From Candidatus Daviesbacteria bacterium (GTDB taxonomy: Bacteria > Patescibacteriota > Microgenomatia > Daviesbacterales > UBA10151): 34,020 nt of DNA. This document shows positions 27,327 to 34,020 of this stretch, piece by piece. How positions within the stretch are numbered: position 1 is the stretch's first letter; each line of letters begins with the position of its first letter. The DNA is taken from assembly GCA_021731695.1 (NCBI GenBank), contig JAKFWZ010000080.1, forward strand, positions 1-34,020, written 5' to 3'. A program made the translations under genes and the position numbers. The notes below the pieces were generated by a model, which saw only the letters and a list, made by a program, of their open reading frames with translations, was not told where the DNA came from and did no database searches.

Positions 27327-28163
27327 ATGTTTTTATCAATTGATATTGGCGGAACTTCAACCCGCATTGCCCTTTCAAAAGATGGCAAAAAGATAGAGAA
27401 AGAAGTTAAATATGATACTCCTAAGAAATATGATGACGGAATAGATTTACTTCAGGAAAATATTGAAAAACTAACCCGTCACAAACCAAAAGCTGTTTCA
27501 GTGGCAGTTGCCAGTCCGATTGATTACGAAAAAGGCACACTCATTAAACCTCCCAACTTGCCAAATTATAAAGGGCATGCAATCAGAAAAGAATTAGAAC
27601 TTAGACTCCGGACAAAAGTTTTTCTGGAAAATGACGGCGCTTTAGGCGGTTTAGGTGAATACTCACAAAGAAAAAAAGTTAAGGTTCTAGGCTATATAAC
27701 TTTATCTACGGGCGTCGGTGGTGTCAGAATTGTTGACGGAAGAATTGATTATCATGCTCTTCCCTTTGAACCCGGACACCAGATCCTGGATCCTCATGGA
27801 AGATTCTGGCCTGGTTGTGGGCAAAAAGGGTGTTTTGAAGCGCTGGCTTCCGGTACAGCCTTCGAAATGACATATGGTGTAAAGCCTGAATTTTGCGAAG
27901 ATGACCGGATTTGGGAAGAGCATGCAGAAATTACATCTCAGGGACTGGTTAATGTTATTACACTTTGGACACCTGAAGTTTTAGTTATTGGCGGAGGGCT
28001 AACGAAAGCTGGTTCAAAGTTTACCAAACCCTTAATAAAATTCACAAAAGAAAAGTTAAAAATTTATTCACCGCCGAAAATTGAAATATCAAAAATGGGA
28101 GATGAGAATGTTTTACTCGGAGGACTTATACTGCTTTCAGGAAAAAATCACTTTGGTTCGTGA
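27327..28163 (+). CDS. ROK family sugar kinase (glucokinase-like)
   Basis: SIDIGGTSTRIALS, CGQKGCFEALASGTA. Confidence 0.9.
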   Translation: MFLSIDIGGTSTRIALSKDGKKIEKEVKYDTPKKYDDGIDLLQENIEKLTRHKPKAVSVAVASPIDYEKGTLIKPPNLPNYKGHAIRKELELRLRTKVFLENDGALGGLGEYSQRKKVKVLGYITLSTGVGGVRIVDGRIDYHALPFEPGHQILDPHGRFWPGCGQKGCFEALASGTAFEMTYGVKPEFCEDDRIWEEHAEITSQGLVNVITLWTPEVLVIGGGLTKAGSKFTKPLIKFTKEKLKIYSPPKIEISKMGDENVLLGGLILLSGKNHFGS

Positions 28164-28723
28164 TACTTACTTTCAAAATTTTCCCTGCCATGTTTTAAGG
28201 CTTTTGCCATCCAAATCAACTCAGTGTATGTACGTTCAATTCTTTTGATATATTTTTCATCTAAAAGATTCCCTTTTTCATCAAATAAATCCTGAATTCT
28301 CGGAAATTGAACATCTGTAAAAGTCGCCACCATTCCCATTTCTCTTACGCAGTCGACTAAACCTTCAATTGCCCTAACTCCTCCCCAAAGTCCATCTGAA
28401 ACTCCGGCAAAAGCTACGGGTTTATGAATATAATTTTTTAATTCAGAGTCTAAAAGTCTTTTTAAAGTTCCCGGATAACCATGATTATATTCAGGAGTAA
28501 CAATAAAAAATGCATCTGCATCCGCAGTTAATTTTGTGTATTTTGGATCTTTGTTTTCATCATCATTTCCGTCAAATGGCAGATTGAAATCTTCAGGACA
28601 AACTAAAGTTATCTCTATTCCTTCAATATCTTTTCCAATTTTTTCAATTAATTTTGCAGCGTGGATTGAGCGTCTTTTAGGGCGGGCTGTACCTTCAATA
28701 ACCAGAATTTTTAATTTCGTCAT
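28148..28723 (-). CDS. NADPH-dependent FMN reductase
   Basis: VIEGTARPKRRS, FFIVTPEYNHGYPGTLKRLLD. Confidence 0.9.
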   Translation of the reverse strand: MTKLKILVIEGTARPKRRSIHAAKLIEKIGKDIEGIEITLVCPEDFNLPFDGNDDENKDPKYTKLTADADAFFIVTPEYNHGYPGTLKRLLDSELKNYIHKPVAFAGVSDGLWGGVRAIEGLVDCVREMGMVATFTDVQFPRIQDLFDEKGNLLDEKYIKRIERTYTELIWMAKALKHGRENFESKYHEPK

Positions 28724-29493
28724 CAGTCAATTTCATAGCTTATCGTCACAGTCATCACTAATTCATCTTCTCCTGGCTGAGTTTGAGTTGGTATATCGCC
28801 TCCTCTGGCATCCTCTGCTTTTGCCATGTAAGGAACGGGATACCCCCCACCTTCTGATTCAGAATAATTTGTGATTTTTCCTAATCTAAATCCTGCAGAT
28901 TTGGCCGCAGCTTCCGCTTTTTTCTTTGCATCCGCAACCGCCATTACCCTCGCTTCATTCATAGCATTTTCCTTATCTTTAACCTGATAATTTACTCCTC
29001 CAACCTGATTAGCACCGCTGGCTGTTGAAGCATCAATAACTTTGTCCGCAAGTGCCGGATCTCCCAAAGATATTGTGATATTTGTATTTGCGTTATAACC
29101 GGTAATTCCGTTTTCATCAGTAGGAGGCGCTGGTGCAATTGGCATAATACGAACATCTCCATATTCAGGATAAATATTATAGTTGTCAGTTTTTATATCT
29201 TTGTCTGCAACTCCTAGCGCTTTTATTGAGGCAATAACTTTATTAATGTTTCCGTTCAATAAATTCTGTGCTTCCTGTTGAGTCGGAGCTTTAGCTGTAA
29301 CGCCAACAGTTACGGTTGCAGAATCAGGAGTAGCGTTAACTTTTCCTTCACCCGAAACAGTAAAGCCTTCATATGATTGAATGTTGTTTGTGCTAAAGGG
29401 TATGGGTCCTAAAAGTTTTGTAAAACCAAAAAGAATCAGGAAAAAAACCAGAACTGTAACCAGATTAGTAATCAGTTGAGATTGATTTATCAC
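28723..29493 (-). CDS. SIMPL (DUF541) domain protein with N-terminal membrane anchor
   Basis: FTVSGEGKVNATPDSATVTVGVTA; ARVMAVADAKKKAEAAAKSAG. Confidence 0.88.
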   Translation of the reverse strand: MINQSQLITNLVTVLVFFLILFGFTKLLGPIPFSTNNIQSYEGFTVSGEGKVNATPDSATVTVGVTAKAPTQQEAQNLLNGNINKVIASIKALGVADKDIKTDNYNIYPEYGDVRIMPIAPAPPTDENGITGYNANTNITISLGDPALADKVIDASTASGANQVGGVNYQVKDKENAMNEARVMAVADAKKKAEAAAKSAGFRLGKITNYSESEGGGYPVPYMAKAEDARGGDIPTQTQPGEDELVMTVTISYEID

Positions 29494-29508
29494 GTTTTAA
29501 TCTTACTA

Positions 29509-30774
29509 CTATGAAACCTTTGCAGCAAGTCTGTTCAAAGCAAGTATATATGCAGCAAGTCTTAAGTTAACTTTTTTATTTTCCGCAATTTCCCAAACCT
29601 CTTCAAAAGCCTTTTCCATTTTTTCTCTCAATTTTCCCCTCACTTCTTCAAGTGTCCATTTTTCATTATGCATGTTCTGATACCACTCAAAATAAGAAAC
29701 TGTCACTCCGCCGGAATTTGCCAAAACATCCGGCACAACTATAATCTGTTTTTGATCCAATATTTTTTCTGCATCAGCAGTAGTAGGACCATTAGCTAAT
29801 TCTAAAATCACTTCAGCACGAATTTCAAAAGCATTATCTTTTGTTATAACTCCCTCCAGTGCCGCCGGAACCAAAATATCAACTTCTAACTCCAAAAGTT
29901 TTTCGTTTGTAATATGGTCAATATTTTCCATTTCCATACCTTCAAAACTTTTACCGCTTTCCTTCCATTCAATTATTTTTGGAATATCCAGTCCCCCATT
30001 TCCTCCTCTGTCAACTATCGCTGTTTTGGAATCCGAAACCGCAATAACTTTAAATCCAGCTTCATATGCAGCCAAAGCAAAAAAAGAACCGACATTACCA
30101 AATCCCTGAATCGCAATAGTCGGCCTTCCTTTTAAATCAATTTTTTTTAAAAGACTTTGCAAAACAATAAATCCGCCTAAACCTGTTGCTTCAGTTCTGC
30201 CTTCTGAACCTCCATTCTCCAGGGGCTTTCCTGTGACTACAGCTTTTAAAAATCCTTCAGTATATTTGAGATTTGAGTTTTGAGATTTGAGATTTTTTTC
30301 GTATTCATCTGAAATCCATGACATTATTTGTGCGTTTGTATTTACGTCTGGTGCCGGAACATCAATCCCGGGCCCAATATTTGGAAATAATTCATCTGTA
30401 AAAGCCCTGGTTACTCTTTCCAGCTCCTTATCGCTAAACTCTTTAGGATCTATTTCCAACCCGCCTTTTCCTCCACCAAAGGGCACATTACAAACTGCAT
30501 TTTTTATCATCATCCAAAATGAAAGCGCTTTAACTTCTGATAAATTAACTTGTGGGTGATAGCGTAAACCGCCTTTATACGGACCTAAAATATTGTTGTA
30601 CTGAACACGATAGCCATTAATTGGAATAATGCTTCCGTCATCTTTTTCCAGAGGAAATCTCAACTCAATGATTCTTTCAGGTTCCTGAAGCAAATTGACT
30701 AACCAGTCAGGAGCTTCGGAATACTTCGCAGCTTTATTTAAAATTGAAATCCCGTCTTTAAAAGGGTCCTGCAT
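29509..30774 (-). CDS. gdhA: Glu/Leu/Phe/Val dehydrogenase (glutamate dehydrogenase-like)
   Basis: PYKGGLRYHPQVN, NVPFGGGKGGLEIDPKEFS, IQGFGNVGSFFA. Confidence 0.93.
   Translation of the reverse strand: MQDPFKDGISILNKAAKYSEAPDWLVNLLQEPERIIELRFPLEKDDGSIIPINGYRVQYNNILGPYKGGLRYHPQVNLSEVKALSFWMMIKNAVCNVPFGGGKGGLEIDPKEFSDKELERVTRAFTDELFPNIGPGIDVPAPDVNTNAQIMSWISDEYEKNLKSQNSNLKYTEGFLKAVVTGKPLENGGSEGRTEATGLGGFIVLQSLLKKIDLKGRPTIAIQGFGNVGSFFALAAYEAGFKVIAVSDSKTAIVDRGGNGGLDIPKIIEWKESGKSFEGMEMENIDHITNEKLLELEVDILVPAALEGVITKDNAFEIRAEVILELANGPTTADAEKILDQKQIIVVPDVLANSGGVTVSYFEWYQNMHNEKWTLEEVRGKLREKMEKAFEEVWEIAENKKVNLRLAAYILALNRLAAKVS
30264..30291. repeat. Heptad tract (ATTTGAG)x4 inside gdhA
   Basis: ATTTGAG ATTTGAG TTTTGAG ATTTGAG; encodes LKSQNSNLK. 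Confidence 0.9.
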
Positions 30775-30856
30775 AAGTTAACATTAAATAATTGCAGAGT
30801 AATCAACTTGACAGAAAGAAGACAGCAAAGTTGATAGTAATGATTATACAAATTCA

Positions 30857-30891
30857 CGAACTACGAACTACGAACTACGAACTACGAACTA
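30857..30891. repeat. Heptad array (CGAACTA)x5 spanning the M16 peptidase stop codon
   Basis: Five exact tandem copies. Confidence 0.97.
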
Positions 30892-32150
30892 CTTAATATC
30901 TTCTCAAACTTTGCTGAATCTTTAATCGGAGCAATTACTTGCAAATTAAATCTGTTCTTATCAAATAAATATTTCGCGACAGTTAAAATATCCTCCGGTG
31001 TGACTTTATCTATTTCTTTTAAATAATCATCAAATTTTTCAAGTTTTCTATCAAGAATAAATTGTGTTCCAAAATGCTCTGCTAAAAAGTTAGTCGACTC
31101 ACTTCGAAGAGCCAATCTCCCCCGGATTAATTCCTTAGCTTTATTTAATTCTTCACTTCCGACAACTTCTGAGGAAATTTTATTCAGTTCCTCAATTATA
31201 ATTTTAAGTCCCTCGTAAACTTTTTCTAATTTAAGTCCTGCATAATTTATAAACATTCCGGTATCGATATATGAATCAGCATCGGAAGAAACATGATATG
31301 CCAAACCACGTCTCTCACGGACCTGCATAAACAATCTTGAAGACATTCCCTCACCTAAAATAACTGAGAGAACTTTTGCAGCATGACGATTATTATCATG
31401 TCTGTTAAAACCTTCAACCCCCAAAATCAAATTTGCCTGGTCTGTTTTTTTGTAGTGAACATGTGCTCTGGCTTTTGTTTGTTTCTGAGGTACGAAACCC
31501 GCAGGTTTGTGTTCGCCTCTTTTTGGCAAATCGTCAAAATATTTAATGGCAATTTTTTCAATATCTTCTGGTATTTTTCCGGCATAAACTAAAACAGAAT
31601 TTGTTGGGGCATATAAAGAATTTACATATTTTATAAAATCATCACGATTTAGCGAATTAATTGTTTTTTCATCTCCACCAATATCCCAACCTAAAGGCTG
31701 ATCTCCGAATTGCAAATTTTCATAAAGATCCCAAATTAACCTTGCCGGATTGTCACGGTACATTCTAAGTTCCTCAATAATCACACCCTTTTCTCTTTCC
31801 ATTTCATCTTTTTCCACAAGTGAATCTTTCATCATCGAGGAAATTAAATCAGTTGCGAGTTCCACATGTTTTGCTGCAGATTTAATCCAATAATAAGTCC
31901 ACTCTTTCGAAGTTGCTGCATTATTTACAGCTCCTATTGAATCAACCATTGTTGAAATAATTTCTGCAGAAGGATATTTTTTCGAGCCCTTAAAAAACAT
32001 ATGCTCAAGAAAATGCGAAATTCCGTTTACTTTTTTTGCTTCGTATCTTGACCCTGCACCAACAGCAACTAAAGTGGTCACCGATTCTAAAGAAGGAATT
32101 GGGATAGTAATTAGAGTAAGTCCGCTTTTTAAAGTCTTAAGTTTAAACAT
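30882..32150 (-). CDS. M16 family zinc metallopeptidase (start MFKLKTLKSG inferred)
   Basis: GISHFLEHMFFKGSKK (HxxEH motif). Confidence 0.93.
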   Translation of the reverse strand: MFKLKTLKSGLTLITIPIPSLESVTTLVAVGAGSRYEAKKVNGISHFLEHMFFKGSKKYPSAEIISTMVDSIGAVNNAATSKEWTYYWIKSAAKHVELATDLISSMMKDSLVEKDEMEREKGVIIEELRMYRDNPARLIWDLYENLQFGDQPLGWDIGGDEKTINSLNRDDFIKYVNSLYAPTNSVLVYAGKIPEDIEKIAIKYFDDLPKRGEHKPAGFVPQKQTKARAHVHYKKTDQANLILGVEGFNRHDNNRHAAKVLSVILGEGMSSRLFMQVRERRGLAYHVSSDADSYIDTGMFINYAGLKLEKVYEGLKIIIEELNKISSEVVGSEELNKAKELIRGRLALRSESTNFLAEHFGTQFILDRKLEKFDDYLKEIDKVTPEDILTVAKYLFDKNRFNLQVIAPIKDSAKFEKILSSS

Positions 32151-32202
32151 GAAGGCTAGTTTAGCAAAGATACTCTGTATGCACAATATCATTAATATCT
32201 AG

Positions 32203-32408
32203 TCTTTTTTTGCTTTTGCCACTTTGACCGCAAAGTGGCGCAAACTCTGCTCGCGGAAAGTCGCGCAACACACCCCTGTTACTCAGGCAAATTTTCTCGC
32301 TCGTTAATCGGGGAACCTTACCCCTTCGGCTTTTTTGCTGATCACAAAAAACCGAAATCCCCTGATAACTCACTCTAAAATTCTTTACGCGCTTTGTTTC
32401 AAGCTCGC
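32203..32408 (-). repeat. Long repeat element, copy A
   Basis: Reverse complement TGCGAGCTTGAAACAAAGCGC...TTATCAGGGGATTT...GGTTCCCCGATTA...GCGGTCAAAGTGGCAAAAGC. Confidence 0.75.
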
Positions 32409-32423
32409 ATCTCAGAAAAATCT

Positions 32424-32596
32424 TGCATCGAACGCAGCTGCCATAAAACCTGAATGAGGGTATCAGGGGGAGATGCCTGAGAGCGAAGCGAACCAGGAGG
32501 GGGATCCCCCGATTATGCCGAAGAGGGTTTTAGGCTAGACCGTTCATCGCAAGAGAGTTTTGGGCGACTTTTACGGTTAAAAGTCGCAAAGAAAAA
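32424..32596 (+). repeat. Long repeat element, copy B
   Basis: GCATCGAACGCAGC...GGTATCAGGGGG...GGGATCCCCCGATTATGCCG...GAGAGTTTTGGGCGACTTTTACGGTTAAAAGTCGCAAAGA. Confidence 0.75.
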
Positions 32597-32597
32597 C

Positions 32598-33389
32598 CTA
32601 GAAATAAAAGAGTAGCAAAAACACTAAAGCCAGGATTATTCTATAAACCCCGAACCAAAATAAATTATTTGTTTGTACATATTTTATAAACCATTTAACA
32701 ACAACTAGGGCAGTTATAAATGAACCAATAAAACCAACCCCTGAGAGCAGAACTTCATTTGATGAAAAATTAAAATCAGATTTTACTAAATCTAAAAAAG
32801 TTGCAGCTGCAATCGTAGGAATTGCTAAAAGAAACGAGAATTCAACTGCAGTTTTTCTACTCGCTCCAACTAACATTCCTCCGACTACAGAGGCTGCTGC
32901 TCTCGAGGTTCCGGGAATAACTGAAACTGCTTGTGCCACTCCAATTAAAAAGGATTGCCTTAGTGATAATTTTTCAATTGAATCTATTTTTGGATTCCCG
33001 TCTTCACGGGAATGACGGAAAAAAGGCAATTTTTCAATTACAATGAGCAAAATTCCACCGATAAAAAGCGCTGCAATAGTGATTAAAATATTTTCAAATA
33101 AAACTGCTTTAATAAAGTCATATAGCAGGAACCCGATGATTGCTGTCGGGATAAACGCCGCAATTATATTTTTCAAAATCCCAATTCCTCCAATTAATTT
33201 TTTCCAAAACAAAACCACCACCGCCAAAATTGCTCCGAGTTGAATAAATATTTCGAATGATTTAACAAATTCTGTTTGAGAAATTTTTAGTAAGTCAGAA
33301 GCCAGTAAAAGATGTCCTGTTGAAGAAACCGGAAGAAATTCTGTAACTCCTTCAACTATTGATAATATCAGTGCCTGTATTAAATCCAT
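32598..33389 (-). CDS. uppP: Undecaprenyl-diphosphatase with in-frame repeat insertion
   Basis: SIVEGVTEFLPVSSTGHLLLA and VIPGTSRAAASVVGGML. Confidence 0.95.
   Translation of the reverse strand: MDLIQALILSIVEGVTEFLPVSSTGHLLLASDLLKISQTEFVKSFEIFIQLGAILAVVVLFWKKLIGGIGILKNIIAAFIPTAIIGFLLYDFIKAVLFENILITIAALFIGGILLIVIEKLPFFRHSREDGNPKIDSIEKLSLRQSFLIGVAQAVSVIPGTSRAAASVVGGMLVGASRKTAVEFSFLLAIPTIAAATFLDLVKSDFNFSSNEVLLSGVGFIGSFITALVVVKWFIKYVQTNNLFWFGVYRIILALVFLLLFYF
32992..33016. repeat. GGATTCCCGTCTTCACGGGAATGAC hairpin inside uppP
   Basis: Encodes RHSREDGNP; same core as in pgi but read in a different frame. Confidence 0.92.
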
Positions 33390-33483
33390 GATTATTGATT
33401 ATAGATTAATGATTAATGAAAATAATTTCTATTACGACCAGCCAGATTCTTCAACCTATAATCAATAATCTTTAATCAAATTT
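33390..33483. repeat. Two facing heptad arrays between cmk and uppP
   Basis: GATTATT GATTATA GATTAAT GATTAAT and CTATAAT CAATAAT CTTTAAT CAAATTT; 15-bp perfect inverted pair 33390-33404 / 33456-33470. Confidence 0.8.
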
Positions 33484-34017
33484 TTTCTGATATTCTTCCA
33501 GCATCTTCTCAACAGTTTCTTCTGTACTGATATTCGATGTATCAATTGTCACGGCATCTTTTGGCACTCTCATTGGCGATGCTTCGCGAGTCGCGTCGGT
33601 CATATCCCGCTTTTCCATATTTTTTAAAACTTCCTCAAAATTCGCACCGGTATCAGTTTTTGCGATTTGATCATATCTTCTTTGGGCTCTGACTTTTTCA
33701 TCAGCAGTAATAAAAAATTTTAACTTTGCATCAGGAAAAATTTCAGAACCAATATCTCTTCCTGCCATTACCGTATTTTTTTCAGAACCAATTTTTTTCT
33801 GAAGTTTTTTTGCAAAAAAACGGGCTTTTGCAAATGCTGCAATTTTTGGAACAATAAAAGTCACCTCCGGAGAATGAATCACAGAGTTCACATCTTCCCC
33901 ATCCAAAAACAATTTAACTTTATCGCCAACATGTCTAAATTCAACATTAAGATTTTCAAAAACTGCAGAAACTTTATCTTCATTATCAACCGGAATTTCA
34001 TTTCTTAATATATACAA
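33472..34017 (-). CDS. cmk: Cytidylate kinase, probably truncated at its 5' end by the window edge
   Basis: VMAGRDIGSEIFPDAKLKFFITADEKVRAQRRYDQ; lacks the N-terminal P-loop. Confidence 0.88.
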   Translation of the reverse strand: MYILRNEIPVDNEDKVSAVFENLNVEFRHVGDKVKLFLDGEDVNSVIHSPEVTFIVPKIAAFAKARFFAKKLQKKIGSEKNTVMAGRDIGSEIFPDAKLKFFITADEKVRAQRRYDQIAKTDTGANFEEVLKNMEKRDMTDATREASPMRVPKDAVTIDTSNISTEETVEKMLEEYQKKFD

Positions 34018-34020
34018 AGC

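Noticed and set aside
32161-32373. 70-aa minus-strand ORF between M16 peptidase and uppP
   Set aside because: Lies within long repeat copy A; explained by the repeat, no coding evidence.
1-34020. CRISPR array
   Set aside because: The repeats seen are either dispersed palindromes or 7-nt periodic tracts; no regular ~30-nt repeat/spacer pattern.
1-34020. Alternative genetic code (UGA as Gly/Trp) to explain the split LOG gene
   Set aside because: UGA acts as terminator of purL here, and reading through UGA at 8766 in frame soon meets another stop; only the +1 frame restores the conserved protein.

Overview
AT-rich bacterial chromosomal window carrying an almost continuous purine de novo synthesis neighbourhood: purF, purM, purC, purE, purB, two archaeal-type purP paralogues, purA, guaA, purQ, a PurS-PurL-like fusion and purH. 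It is followed by sugar-phosphate/NADPH genes (pgi, zwf, gnd, ROK glucokinase), then an FMN reductase, a SIMPL protein, Glu dehydrogenase, an M16 peptidase, uppP and a partial cmk. The overall character (small AT-rich genes, very short 5' leaders, purP in a bacterium) suggests a CPR/Patescibacteria-like organism; this is inference only. The most unusual content is not a gene cassette but two layers of repeats. (1) Dispersed palindromic elements with GTCATT...AATGAC termini, the CCTGCCTGCCGGCAGGCAGG palindrome and a CCCTCTCC...GGAGAGGG family occur between genes and also in frame inside core enzymes (purP copy 1, guaA, purL, purH, pgi, uppP, an alpha/beta hydrolase), adding peptides such as [14 protein letters not shown] and VIASEASQSR. 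(2) Degenerate arrays with strict 7-nt periodicity and different heptamers fill the spacer between the stop codon of one gene and the start of the next co-directional gene at four loci; shorter heptad tracts lie inside purL, gdhA and purP1. Other points: a ~170-200 bp long element in three copies, two of them head-to-head; a LOG-family gene split by a +1 shift at a TTT-TGA site; a BrnT/CopG-type toxin-antitoxin pair inside the purine cluster; leaderless-looking promoters, including a zwf/pgi divergent pair with overlapping -35 boxes. No rRNA, tRNA or CRISPR array was recognised.
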